NCBI RefSeq assembly: GCF_963678635.1
Contig: NC_087070.1
Coordinates: forward strand, 30,656,390 to 30,720,389
DNA: 64,000 nucleotides
Direction: 5' to 3'
Origin: Symsagittifera roscoffensis
Lineage: Eukaryota; Xenacoelomorpha; Acoela; Convolutidae
Shown here one piece after another: positions 1-10,374 of the stretch; within the stretch, counting starts at the first letter, position 1; each line of letters starts with the position of its first letter. The notes beneath the pieces are model-generated. The model had not been told where the DNA came from, did not search any database, and saw only the letters and a program-made list of their open reading frames with translations. A program made the position numbers and the translations under genes.

Positions 1-1
1 C

Positions 2-1449
2 ATTGCTCAACAAACCTTTTCCCCAAGTAATTCCGCAGATTTTGTATTCCAACCGCTTTTACCAACTAACGTTGGTCCTCTCAAGCCTCCAACATTCACC
101 TTCTCCCCTAACTCATATTATGTCACACAGCCATCGAATGTTCAACCGTTCTCTAGCGGAGGAACAACTTTTTATGTCGGTGATCCTAAAGCTTTAGACG
201 CCGCAATCTATTCAAAACCGCTGATGGCGCCTTATACAAATATGGCCCAAACAATATCGCCCACTTACGTCCTCGGGCAGTAAACCAATAACAAATCAAG
301 ATCTAGCTGAAATCTTGACACTGAGCCAGAAAGGTCCCTTGCCTGAAAGGAAATTGTCTTCTTTCCACTGAAATCCATTGCAGTGGCCTGAATGGTTTGG
401 TCAGTTCAAAAGTGCAATCGATGTAAAACTTTTAAGTAATGATGTCAAACTGACATATCTCAAACCTCTCATTTCAGGCAATGCGAAGAATGCAATTGCC
501 GAATTCGCTTACAGTGGAGTATTCTACAAGGACGCTTTTTAAAACTCTAGAGAGGAAATTTGGACAACCACAGACAATTGTGGGAGCTCATCTCGATAAA
601 CTTTCGAATTTTCCACCTCTCAAAATGCACAATTCAGAAAGCATTATCAGTTTCGCTTCCTGTATATCCAGTCTTGTCGCTGTTTTAAAATCGTTAGGAT
701 ATGAGTACGACTTAAAGAGTACATCCGTTTTGAATCAAGTTATTTCAAAAATGCCTCGATTTATGAAAGAGTCATGGTCTCTCCATTCTGTAAAGAAATA
801 ATGGAGACCGCCAACCGTTTTAGACTTAAATGATTGGCTCCGCGACAAGGCTGAGGCACATGAACTTATGCGTGTGAGTCAGAATAAGTCACGACCTGAG
901 GAGACTCCAAAGACTGGTTTCCATAAACCACCTACAAAAGTTTTTGCCGTTGCTTCAAAAGTTGAAAAACCATTTTATGCTCCGTGCCTCCAGTGCAAGG
1001 GTAAACACTCACTCTGGAGTTGTTCTGTAATTAAGGAAAAGACCCCAATTCAACGAGCTCAATTCTCTGCACAAAATAGGTTGTGTTTTGCTTGCTTTCA
1101 ACCTGACCACATGTTCCGAAAATGCCCTAAAACCCGCAAATGCACTAAGCCTGGTTGTGAAAGCACCCATAATGTCTTGCTACATAGTGCTGAGAAGGTT
1201 TTCAACGTAAGGTCTGCAAACAGCAGACAAACTGATGAACGGGATATGATAAACGGGAGCCGACACTTTTTAAAGATGAGTTTAGATGTACAAAAGCTCT
1301 GTTTGTGTAGCAAGACATATTGCTGCTATGACAACAAGTCCGATAAGTTCAAGTTTAGCAGCAAAGGATTGAATAAAGGGGTCTGGAAGATTCTGGAGAC
1401 TGTCCGATGTCAAAATACAGAAGAGTGCTCGATGAAGCGATCAAATTAA
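2..1449 (+). pseudogene. BEL/Pao-type retrotransposon gag, decayed
   Basis: The sequence shows an open frame from base 2 to a stop near 283, a capsid-like stretch from about 360 to 801, and a nucleocapsid-like stretch from 868 to 1449. The last contains two zinc knuckles, one CX2CX3HX4C (around 993-1023) and one CX2CX4HX4C (around 1081-1130), followed by a further Cys-rich segment ending in NVLLH. The phrase QWPEWFGQF near 380 and the spacing of the knuckles are typical of BEL/Pao Gag, which packages element RNA. Stops and frameshifts separate the pieces (for example a TAA at 799). No protease or RT follows, and the 5' part runs off the window. It is a dead fragment. The family call is from recognition of the motif pattern. 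Confidence 0.75.
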
Positions 1450-2663
1450 CATCTATAAATAGAGAATTCAGAACCGTAAACCACATGGTGGCCACATATG
1501 AGCAAACAAAAAAAGGACTTAGTTATTTTCATCCAAAAAAACAAGTTCAAGATGATGGATTCCATACAAAACCATTGAATTTATACGGAATTATTGGAGA
1601 TGGAAGCAGTGTGTTATATTTTTGTACAATGCAGTATTTTAATGGTGTTTCATTATAAAGTTGCGGTAAATTTCACACACAATGCAGTGATTTATATATT
1701 TTCTTTGTAATTTAGTTTTTTATCTCAAATATTGGAATTTTTTCGAAATTTCGGTAGGTTTCAGAATAGATTCAGATAGATAGAAAAAAAAATTTTCTAA
1801 TAAATTTTTATTAGATCAATTTATAACAAATCTTATCGTGTTTTAGAAATTTTCGAAAAAATTTTCAAATATTATTTTTTTTTGAAGAAACTTTCAAGTT
1901 TTTACACAAAAACTCTTACCATTGACTTACCATGTATCAAAAATCTAATTTAAAACCTTCATTACACAATCCACACGTATTAACCAGTAATCTTTACTAA
2001 TTAGAATACGCGCGCCAAATTTTTTTCAAAAAAATAGACATTTCCACATAAAAACCAAAAGTTTTCGTTTTTCTTACCATTATCTTACCATCACACAAAC
2101 CATGAAACCTTACCATTGGTATTATCTATTTAAATACATTTTAAACTTTTTACCCTACCTTAATACATAGCTGGGTGACCGGATGATCTATTCCCTATCT
2201 TAAAACATGGGGGTCACCCAACTCCCCCCTGACCACCTCCAACATCTACTACTGTAGCTTTACTTTCAATTAAATTTTCAAATCAATCTGAAAGCAGAAT
2301 CCATTCTTAGACCAAGATGCTTCTCACTCATGCCTAGCCTAAACCTCCCCCTTACTATGTTTAAAACACTATTCTAACAGTTTCTCGATAGAATAATTCA
2401 ATTAGGCATTTAAAAGCATGCAGACTTATTTCATGTTTTAGCACCTTAAATTTTTAGAATTTAATTGTCATGGCAATTATATTAAAATCCAACTACCTGA
2501 CTTGTGCCCCCTTTACCTAGCTCAAGAACCCTGCGACTCCTAACTCAAGACTCAAGACATTCATGTCCACTCAAAGCTCAGGCGATGCTCAAGTATTACT
2601 TCTTGTGTAGGTGCACCATTATCCCCGTTTCTGCGAAGAGCACGTGCAGGAATGGCGTGTAAT
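1450..2663. other. AT-rich stretch without recognised genes
   Basis: A short open frame (1407-1658, +) overlaps the end of the gag fragment and I do not recognise it. The rest is A/T-rich with short repeated phrases such as CTTACCAT around 1915-2115. I see no coding potential, TIRs or RNA gene. It may be flanking or UTR debris of the elements on either side. Confidence 0.4.
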
Positions 2664-3236
2664 TCAACTTACCAACCTAGGGTTCAACTTGCCCCTGTTT
2701 GGATAGTAGACCGGTATTGAGACCTCTCGTATCCCTCTTTCGAGCATGAAGTCTCTCAACCTCGTTAGTGCCAACATCACATGCTCGGGGTCTATCGTGT
2801 TCCTTTCATTGACCCTCGTCACCAAAAAGCACAGGTATTTATCAGGAACTTCTGAAACTGATGGGGGAAGCGGAGCCATTCCTCCCAGTTCTGATATTTT
2901 TTTGAAGTCTGTTTCCAGTCTCGTGTTGAAGCTCATGTCCGCTGTTATGCAGATCGCACTAGTCCTATCTGACAAAATGAAGTCGCTGTCTGTGATCAGG
3001 ATGTTCTCTGAATAAGGATGTTCTCTGATCAGGATGTTCTCATTCGGTATCTCGAGTTTTCTCTTGAAGTTTCTTCCTAAGGTAGGCTCAGCTTCCTCCT
3101 GATCCAGTTCCAATCCGCTAGTCTCTCCCACTTCCCTGAGCTTCTTTATCATAAAATTTTTGGTGTGGGTAAGTCCTACACCCACTCCCCGGACAAAAAT
3201 ATTTATCGACGTCCCCGTCGATGGTGCTAGGTTCAA
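2664..3236 (-). pseudogene. macro-domain-like fragment of a mobile element
   Basis: A 190-codon open frame on the minus strand without a credible ATG at its 5' end. The second half has the pattern of a macro (Appr-1"-p-binding) domain of the kind carried by some invertebrate LTR elements: a YLCFLVTRVNE strand, then a helix with LTRLRDFM, then IREVSIPVYYPNRGKLN, where the usual glycine-rich GCGLD loop is degraded. Macro domains bind ADP-ribose. An imperfect 16-20 bp tandem triplication around GGATGTTCTCTGA lies at 2998-3040 within it. I infer a truncated element-borne domain next to the 5S array, not a host gene. A profile search with the macro domain would settle it. Confidence 0.4.
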
Positions 3237-3308
3237 GTTATCCGGTGGTATGTCCAGTGGCCGGTCAGTGGCTGTTCAACCAAATAGCGGATTTCCTGCT
3301 TTGACATG

Positions 3309-4466
3309 TAGGCGTTTATTTAAAGCAAAAGTAATTCTTTCACTTTTATGCGCTAAGAGTTATTGCTGTTTAAATTTCGGTGATGTCAAAAAGTTAAGCC
3401 TAATCGAGCGTGGTGCAAAAATTTTCAATGGGTCAAATTTTGGCCAAAACAATAGAAAACCGAAAAAATACTTTTGCAGTATCAATTTTGTGTACAATCA
3501 GCTACTGATAGGCCAAAAATACTGGAGATAACTTTTGGGGTCTTTGAGTTATAGCCTTTTGAATTTCGGTTATGTCAAAAAAGCCCAATCGAGCCTGGTG
3601 AATTGCGCGAACGGCCATAACTTGCCCAAAAATTTTAAATTTTCCATTTTTTATTTGGATCATAAGATCATAGTCAACTCTTGGGGGACTGAGAAATTGA
3701 ATTGATTTTGTCGGTCCAACACAAAGTTATAAGCTTTCGAAATCTCGGTGATGCCAAAAAGTTAAGCCTAATCGAGAGTGGTGCAAAAAATGAAAATTTC
3801 AAAATTTTTGTTTTTTTTTTACGTTCAAAGTTCATTTTTTAAAATCTCGTTTCATAAATTTGAGCTAAGGACAATTCCAACGAGCCCAAAACGACGTTTG
3901 TAGCTCAAGTGTACGTGGAGTAATTATCAGTTGAAAATTTGGGGGGACCCGAATTTCGGCCATACTGGACGAAAATCGGCCTAAAAGCTAACTTTAATGT
4001 TAGTGCATTTTTTTTCTTGCTATTTTCAAGAGAATTGGGCTGCCCTCCGCGGTCGCAGAGTGCATTCAAACAAAACTTATCAAATCGATTTGAATACTTA
4101 CCTATTTAATAGGTTTATCACAACAATTAGGCTAAAAGCATTTGCAGAATCCTGGCTGGTATTCAATCATATGCCACTTACAGTGAACGTGCGGCTATCA
4201 TGCCATAGATGGTCATTCAAGGCACCTTGTACACGCTCCATAGGTTTTGACCAGCTGATTTGGCCATAAAACACATTGGGTCAAAAAAATTCCAAACAAT
4301 GTCAATTTCAAAATTTTGTTTCAAATGCATAAATTATAACGTGAGCGTGCAAATTTTACATGGTATAAGAGCATATTTTTACTCTCGCGCGAGGGCGAGT
4401 GTTTTAAAAGTAATGTACATAGACATTTGCTAGTAAGGATATAAATGAAAGCGGAGTAACTCAAAT
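3309..4466 (+). repeat. 5S rDNA intergenic spacer, unit A
   Basis: This stretch is the spacer that follows a 5S gene whose body is missing; only its last bases (TGTAGGC) remain at about 3308. It matches the spacer after the intact 5S gene almost base for base, with a unit length of about 1,280 bp. It contains the repeated phrase GGTGATG(T/C)CAAAAAGTTAAGCC more than once, so the spacer itself has internal short repeats. The left boundary at about 3300 is a break against unrelated sequence. Confidence 0.85.
4440..4446 (+). promoter_or_regulatory. TATA-like element upstream of 5S gene
   Basis: TATAAAT at -27 to -21 relative to the 5S gene start. The same motif occurs at the same distance before the second 5S gene (about 5720) and in the remnant at 31609-31640. 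Upstream TATA-like elements assist RNA polymerase III transcription of 5S genes in several invertebrates; use here is inferred. Confidence 0.55.
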
Positions 4467-4586
4467 GCCTACGACCATACCATGTTGAATGCACCGGTTC
4501 TCGTCCGATCACCGAAGTTAAGCAACATTGGGCCTGGTTAGTACTTGGATGGGAGACCGCCTGGGAACACCAGGTGTTGTAGGCTT
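4467..4586 (+). rRNA. 5S: 5S ribosomal RNA gene
   Basis: A complete metazoan-type 5S gene, starting GCCTACGACCATACCATG and ending CACCAGGTGTTGTAGGC, about 118-120 nt. The ends pair (GCCTAC with GTAGGC) to make helix I. The internal promoter is recognisable: AAGTTAAGCAAC, then GGGCCTGG and GGATGGGAGACCGCC cover the box A, intermediate element and box C. A T4 run follows at once and serves as the polymerase III terminator. It is the only full-length 5S copy in the window and belongs to a tandem array with a period of about 1,280 bp. The sequence looks arthropod-like, an inference from memory of 5S sequences. Confidence 0.96.
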
Positions 4587-4588
4587 TT
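4585..4588 (+). terminator. RNA polymerase III T4 terminator of 5S gene
   Basis: Four Ts directly after GTAGGC at the 3' end of the 5S gene. Confidence 0.7.
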
Positions 4589-5746
4589 ATATAAAGCAAA
4601 AGTAATTCTTTTACTTTTATGCGCTAAGAGTTATTGCTGTTTAAAGTTCGGTGATGTCAAAAAGTTAAGCCTAATCGAGCGTGGTGCAAAAATTTTCAAT
4701 GGGTCAAATTTTGACCAAAACAATAGTAAACCGAAAAATTACTTTTGCAGTATCAATTTTGTGTTCAATCAGCTGCTGATAGGTCAAAAATAATGGAGAT
4801 AACTTTTGGGGTCTTTGAGTTATAGCCTTTTGAACTTCGGTGATGTCAAAAAGAAAGCCCAATCGAGCCTGGTGAATTGCGCGAACGGCCATAACTTGCC
4901 CAAAAATTTTAAAACTTCCAAATTTTATTATTTGGATCATAAGATCATAGTCAATTCTTAGGGGCCTGAGAAAATGAACCGATTTCGTCGGTCCAACACA
5001 AAGTTATAAGCTTTCGAAATCTCGGTGATGCCAAAAAGTTAAGCCTAATCGAGTGTGGTGCAAAAAAAAAAAATTTTCAAAATTTTGTTTTTTTTTCTAC
5101 GTCCAAAGTTCATTCTTTGCATCTCGTTTCATAAATTTAAGCTCAGGACAATTCCAACGAGCCCAAACTGACGTTTGTAGCTCAAGTGTACGTGGAGTAA
5201 TCATCAGTTGAAAATTTGGGGGGACCCGAATTTCGGCCATTTTGGACGAAAATCGGCCTAAAAGCTAACTTTTAAGTTAGTGCACTTTTTTTCTTGCCTT
5301 TTTCAAGAGAATTGGGCTGCCCTCAGCTGTCGCAGAGTGCATTCAAAGAAATCTTATCAAATAGATTTGAATACTTACCTATTTAATAAGTTTATCAGAA
5401 CAAATAAGCTAACAGCAACTGACAGTATCCTGGCTGGTATTCAATCATATGCCCCTTACAGTGAATGTGCGGCTATCACGACATAGATGGTCACTCAAGG
5501 CACCTTGTACACGCTCCATAGGTTTTGACCAGCCGATTTGGCCATAAAACACATTGGGCCAAAAAAATTCCAAATAATGTCAATTTTCAAAATTTTGTTT
5601 GAAATGCATAAATTATAACAAGAGCGTGCAAATTTTTACATGGTATAAGAGCATGTTTTTACTCTCGCGCGAGGGCGAGTGTTTTAAAATTAATGTACAT
5701 AGACATTTGCTAGTAAGGATATAAATGAAAGCGGAGTAACTCAAAT
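4587..5746 (+). repeat. 5S rDNA intergenic spacer, unit B
   Basis: Full spacer between the intact 5S gene and the truncated copy. It is nearly identical to unit A, with small indels and substitutions. It ends with the conserved promoter-proximal block GGATATAAATGAAAGCGGAG before the next 5S gene. Confidence 0.9.
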
Positions 5747-5835
5747 GCCTACGACTATACCATGTTCAATGCACCGGTTCTCGTCCGATCACCGAAGTTA
5801 AGCAACATTGGGCCTGGTTAGTACTTGGATGGGAG
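5747..5835 (+). pseudogene. truncated 5S rRNA gene
   Basis: The first 89 nt of a second 5S gene, two or three substitutions from the intact copy. It stops at GGATGGGAG and jumps into spacer sequence that normally lies about 210 bp downstream of a 5S gene (TCTAACTTTTGGGG). The deletion removes the 3' end of box C, helix I and the terminator, so it is non-functional. The last 11 bases are also the outer edge of the long inverted repeat. Confidence 0.9.
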
Positions 5836-6099
5836 TCTAACTTTTGGGGTCTTTGAGTTATAGCCTTTTGAATTTCGGTGATGTCAAAAAAGAAAGCCCA
5901 ATCGAGCCTGGTGAATTGCGCGAACGGCCATAACTTGCCCAAAAATTTTAAAATTTCCAAACTTTATTATTTGGATCATAAGCTCATAGTCAAATCTTGG
6001 GGGACTGAGAAAATGAACCGATTTCGTTGGTCCAACACAAAGTTATAAGCTTTCGAAATCTCGGTGATGCCAAAAAGTTAAGCCTAATCGAGCGTGGTG
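5836..6099 (+). repeat. 5S spacer fragment flanking the Polinton
   Basis: Spacer sequence matching about 4799-5060 of unit B up to ...CGAGCGTGGTG, where it changes abruptly to the Polinton terminus. The same fragment occurs reverse-complemented on the far side of the element (29339-29600). Confidence 0.85.
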
Positions 6100-7130
6100 A
6101 GTAGTATAGCTAATTTACACTGGGATCGGGGGGGTGATCCCTACAGGGATCATTGGGTATTGAGATCCCAACGTAAATTTTTGAGATCCCAAAGTACTGA
6201 TCCCATGTAAAATTTTTCATGATCCTAAATAATGATCCCACAATTTTGATCCCAATGTATAATTTTTTAAACCAATGATCTTGAATGTAAATTTTTGTTA
6301 GGTTGATAGCTAAATCGTCCAAATGCCCAGACGGTGTATTTCGTTCTTTTTGTTCATTCACCAAATTGGAGTGGTATATAAAGTGGTTAAAGCGATTAGT
6401 TTCAAGCATGGTATATGAAAGACGCTTGATTTCTGCACCGAATATGTTTGAAATATATGTATAGAATCAGCTTGAAATTTATTCGAATAATTTGAAGTGC
6501 TATGTTTAAGTATTCTATTTAGCAAACTAAAAGGTTTTGATAAATCCAAACTGGGCTAAATGGTTTTTGAGCCTACATTGTAATTCAGAAAATTGTTAAA
6601 TAATAAGAAAGCATATGAGTTAGGAAACGTTTCAAAATAGAATCATTATTGTAAAGGAAATGAGAAGCTTAATTTTATTGACAAGTTGATTGAAATGTAT
6701 ACGAAAACAGTCATGTAGAACTAAACAATATCTTAATGAAAAAGCATATGGGTTGGGAAACATTCGAGTATTGTGCATGTTTGATCCGTTTTTGTTTAGA
6801 AATATTGTCTAAACTTGTACCTAATTGTTACTATAAAATTGAAGTGGAACAAAATTTCTTGGGGTCCGAGTAGAGGAAAACGCATGGCGCTCGACTCTCA
6901 GCCGAAAAGCGGCGTTTCGAAACCCGTCCGGAAACTGTACTGAAAGGAGGCAACAGTTGCTGGTATGGTGATATCCCCCCATAGATCGATTTTGTATTTT
7001 TTATTATAAACTCTAACTTCTCGGATTATTGCTGTTAATTTAACAATTGAGTAAAAATGTCAATTACTAAAAAATGTAATATTTAAAATGAAATTGAAAA
7101 GTGTACAAAACAGCCATATAAAATAGTTAG
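6100..7130. repeat. left Polinton terminal region
   Basis: About 1.03 kb of non-coding terminus, reverse-complementary to 28307-29338. The outer 170 bp carries roughly eight GATCCC or GGATCA motifs at spacings of 15-30 bp (6120-6265), a subterminal repeat pattern. A G-rich patch with a polymerase III box-B-like GTTTCGAAACC lies near 6915. True TIR length cannot be read off, since the inverted duplication runs beyond it on both sides. Confidence 0.8.
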
Positions 7131-7577
7131 TTAATGAGAAAGCATGTGAGTTAGAAAACGTTTCAAAACATGATCATTTATGTAAGCAAAATCAGAAGCA
7201 TCACCATTAAAATTTTTATCGTAAATCAAATGTGCAATATAAATGCAAAAAGAACCACACATGGTAGAGTTTGAGTCTTGCATGGGAAAGTTTGTCATCA
7301 ATTCAGTCACCTGATGAAAATTCTCGTTCAATCGTTTATACAGATTGTTGTACTGCCAAAGAGGAAGACCGAGAGGATCAGCAAAATATAAAACATTTCT
7401 TCTGTTGCAAATTACAATCCAATGTGTCCCCGGAGAATCTGATTTTGAAGTGTTCACAATTATAAAGATATTGTTTGGGATGTGAGGTGGAAAATTGTCG
7501 GCTGCAAATACTCCAAAAAATTTATGTTTCAAATGTTTACAATTCTGAATGAGATCCTGCAACTGGATTTCATCCAT
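7131..7577 (-). CDS. adenain-like cysteine protease (PRO), intact copy
   Basis: 148 codons from ATG at 7575-7577 to the stop at 7131, with no break. The order of catalytic elements fits the adenovirus protease/Ulp1-like family: GTHWI (His) near residue 53, ADPLG (acidic residue) near 67, then MQDSNS (oxyanion Gln) and TMCGSFC (nucleophile Cys) near 107-115. In the family this enzyme matures capsid proteins. It follows the major capsid gene by 2 nt, the usual Polinton order. It is the only one of three copies without a nonsense codon: the two + strand copies have TGA in place of the Trp of GTHW. It sits in the inverted left arm. Confidence 0.88.
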   Translation of the reverse strand: MDEIQLQDLIQNCKHLKHKFFGVFAADNFPPHIPNNIFIIVNTSKSDSPGTHWIVICNRRNVLYFADPLGLPLWQYNNLYKRLNENFHQVTELMTNFPMQDSNSTMCGSFCIYIAHLIYDKNFNGDASDFAYINDHVLKRFLTHMLSH

Positions 7578-7579
7578 TT

Positions 7580-8400
7580 TTAGACGGTCGAAATTGGAAG
7601 GACGTTCTTTGTAACTTTGCGGTCGGAGGTAATAAATACATTGGATGAGCGTATACCCCAAAGAAAAATTTCTAGGTTTGCTGTCAAAGCGTTTGAGAAT
7701 TGAAGATCGAGTGAAACTGAGCAGTTAGTAAGTTCTGGATGCAAGAAGTCATGAGCTGCCTGCTGTGTGCCAGTGAGATCAAAACACATAATAAAGTGCT
7801 GTTGGTAGTTATCCAGAGTGATTCCCAACCCGCAGTGCAACAAACCTAGCGCTGATAGTGTGTTGAAGAAGAGACGTTTATGATCTTGTGTACTGATTGG
7901 TGTACTTGCTATTGGTAAACCATTTCGTCTCAAAGTAACTTGCTCCAATCCAAACTTTTGATAATGAAAAGGATTCGTTCGGTTTGTTCCTAGAAATGCA
8001 TTATTTGTGTTCAATGCTATGATAATTTGTCTCACCGGTTCACGAGCAAAATATCTTCCTGTTGCCAGCTGCGCTGACCAGCTGTTGCAAGAAATGTTTT
8101 TGTAATTTCTTCTTGATATGGGTAGTTCGCAGGAGTTTTGAGCAAAGTTGATTCAATAGCAGAGAGCACATGGTCGGTTACAGTCATTTTTCTAACATAT
8201 AGGTTCGCTTCGAGTATTTGCAGCTTGTAATGCTTGGCAGCATCTTCCGATATGATGAGAAAGTCTTCATGAGAACGTCTGTAGGAAAGTCTGAGGGTAA
8301 CACCGCTCAACAAATGCTTGTCACATGTAAAAAAATCAACTCCAGCGGGTCCATAGAACCAAATTTCCCTCGATTCACGGACCAGTTCTCGTTGAGATGT
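7580..8400 (-). pseudogene. major capsid protein 3' fragment (inverted copy)
   Basis: The C-terminal part of the F54H12.2-like major capsid gene, reverse-complementary to the + strand copies. It begins at the junction with polymerase sequence at 8400/8401, so the N-terminal jelly roll is absent. A one-base deletion in a T run at about 8046-8050 splits the frame into 8032-8313 and 7580-8035. At the site where copy 2 has a stop (27630-27632) this copy is open. It is a non-functional gene end carried by the inverted arm. Confidence 0.85.
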
Positions 8401-9929
8401 TCAATCGCGCACAGAGAGTAACCAGAGGGTTCATGTTTTTCTAAGATCCTAGACGACGAAGTGTTTGGGTTGTTATTGCATGTGGTAACAGGTTTCAAAA
8501 ACGATTCGAAATCGAAGTAGATAACGACAGGAACAAAACTAAGTGCTGCATAGTTGTTGAATTTGTATTTATTGCTTCCATCTTCAGCGGATGGCATTTT
8601 TTTTACTGCAGGTTCATGTTCTTTGCATGATCTTTGATGCATCTTGTTCGCTTCTTCGCTATAACTTATGTGAAAACAGTTCCGACACAGGCGCATGAAT
8701 GTCCGAAATTTATAATTTTTGATTTCACATATGAATCTTAACAGGTTAGTTATTACCACGAAATGATGTTTACAGGGCTCAAATAACAACAAAAGATCCA
8801 TACTGAATGTATCTTCAGACTCATTTTTTGATATCAACATAGGCACCAAGTCTCCTTTTTCATAAAGAAACACATTGACACGAACTTTGTTCAAACGTTC
8901 AAACTCGGGTATATCTCCGAAACTCATTGGCGTTGGAAACTCACCGATTGGTTTTTTGGCGTTGCTCGTTCTGTAAGTTGCAGGGCATGTTTTTTCAGCA
9001 GTTGGATCTTCGTATCTTCCAACAATTAAATTCAAACGATAATGAAGGTGATAAGCAGCAGTAAAACAAAGATTAGAACAGTCATGGTCATCATGGTTGC
9101 GAATATTAATTAAATGACTGGATTTTGCAATTCTAAATGGTAATGTTATATGTGATGACCCTCGAATGGGATTCATTTTACCAAATTTGATAAACAATCT
9201 AACCACTTGTTGTAAAACCCATCCGCTTCCGTGTGAAGCAAATGAATGAAGCACCGATTGCATTCTATCAACCATTTCATAAAACGTTCCATCCGCAAGT
9301 CCGTCGGATAGAATCGGAACCATAAGCGAATTAACATAAATGTCAACTAGCTCATTTTGAGTGGGGTTGTTCAGATCTTCGTCATTGATCACTGACGGTT
9401 TTTGTAAATTCAAATTTAATGAAAATTGAACTTTTTGAGGCCATTGGAAACCGTTTGCCAAAATCAAATTTTGGATTTGTTCTTTGTGCTTAGACATAAA
9501 TTCTAATATATCTACACTATCATCACCAGGAATAAAAAAAGTTTTCAGGGTACCATTGAAAGCAGATTCATGTAATTCAATGTCATTCACATTCATGTTT
9601 GGGGCAATCGTTTCGTTTTTGCTGATGGATCCAGTATTGTTACTAGTAGCGACAGGTAAACTATGAAGAGTAATCATATGGTTATTGAGTTGATTGTTAG
9701 AAACAAAGCCTAAATTACAATATTCACATAAATTGGCTATGCTCTCATGAGTTGAAATAAAATGTTGTTCAAGAGAAGATAACAATAACGATGTGAAAGG
9801 GCAATCATTACACATGTAAGTTGGAATACCTTTTTCCACAGGATGAAAATTTCGTTCATGTCTGGTTCGGTTAGTTTTAAATGTGAAAAGTATTGGACAA
9901 AAATTACATTTGTATTTTGCAGGATTCAT
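8401..9929 (-). pseudogene. Polinton family B DNA polymerase, N-terminal part only
   Basis: From ATG at 9929 the frame runs open across three C2H2 zinc fingers (Cys8/Cys11/His24/His29; Cys40/Cys43/His56/His61; Cys68/Cys71/His84/His89). A region typical of invertebrate Polinton polymerases follows (NHDDHDCSNLCF and FGDIPEFERLN), then a Cys-His cluster (LCRNCFHISYSEE), and the Exo I motif YFDFESF at about residue 473. About 34 residues later it meets the inverted capsid arm at 8400, so Exo II, Exo III, palm and the polymerase active site are all missing. Frame then reads out-of-frame capsid to a stop at 8307. In the family this is the protein-primed replicative polymerase; here it is inactive. 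Upstream frame to 10085 is open but lacks support as coding. Confidence 0.85.
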
Positions 9930-9959
9930 TATCAAGTGTTCCAGAGAAAGAGAAGTTTG

Positions 9960-10374
9960 CAAATAAAATTCGTATTTGAACAAATTTTCAAATACATAAC
10001 ACGACTTCATGAGATTGGTTGAATTTGAAAATATGCTACATGTAACCCCGCTCAAATTTGAGTTTAAACGGCAATCGCCCGCCAAAATTTGAATTCAATT
10101 TAAAAGTCCCGCCAAAAGTTTTGATTACCAATAATTTGCAAAATCTAAATAAATATTGAATTTATTCGTTAGCATGTACAAATTTTCGATTACATAGCAC
10201 GACTTCATGGGATTGGATGAATTTGAAAATATGCTACATGTAATCCCGCTCAAATTTAGGTTTAAACGGCAATCGCCCGCCAAAATTTGAATTCAATTTA
10301 AAAGTCCCGCCAAAAGTTTTGATTGCTAATAATTTGCAAAAAACCTAATTAAATATTGAATTTATTCGTTATCA
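9960..10374. repeat. two-copy direct repeat, period 198 bp, upstream of PolB
   Basis: The block containing CGACTTCATG, GAAAATATGCTACATGTAA, GGCAATCGCCCGCC and AAAAGTCCCGCC occurs twice, with anchor words at 10002 and 10200. The copies differ at a few positions. The GC-rich words CGCCCGCC and GTCCCGCC stand out against the AT-rich surroundings. It covers the probable 5' region of the polymerase gene, so it could be regulatory or an origin-like iteration; that is inference. Confidence 0.8.

Larger units (their letters stand above)
5825..8400. repeat. left arm of 2.58-kb inverted repeat
   Basis: This block is the near-identical reverse complement of 27036-29613. From outside in, it covers 11 bp of truncated 5S gene, 5S spacer, the Polinton terminus, the protease gene and the 3' part of the major capsid gene. 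Its inner edge is GTTGAGATGT at 8391-8400, after which polymerase sequence starts. Because it includes host 5S DNA outside the element, it is not simply the element's terminal inverted repeat. Confidence 0.9.

Noticed and set aside
3160-4940. Several 78-123 codon frames across the 5S genes and spacers
   Set aside because: They read through rRNA genes and spacer repeats on both strands; chance frames.
6870-6950. tRNA-like sequence in the Polinton terminus (box-B-like GTTTCGAAACC)
   Set aside because: The T-arm and anticodon stems do not pair well and no acceptor stem is formed, so I do not call a tRNA or a tRNA-derived SINE.
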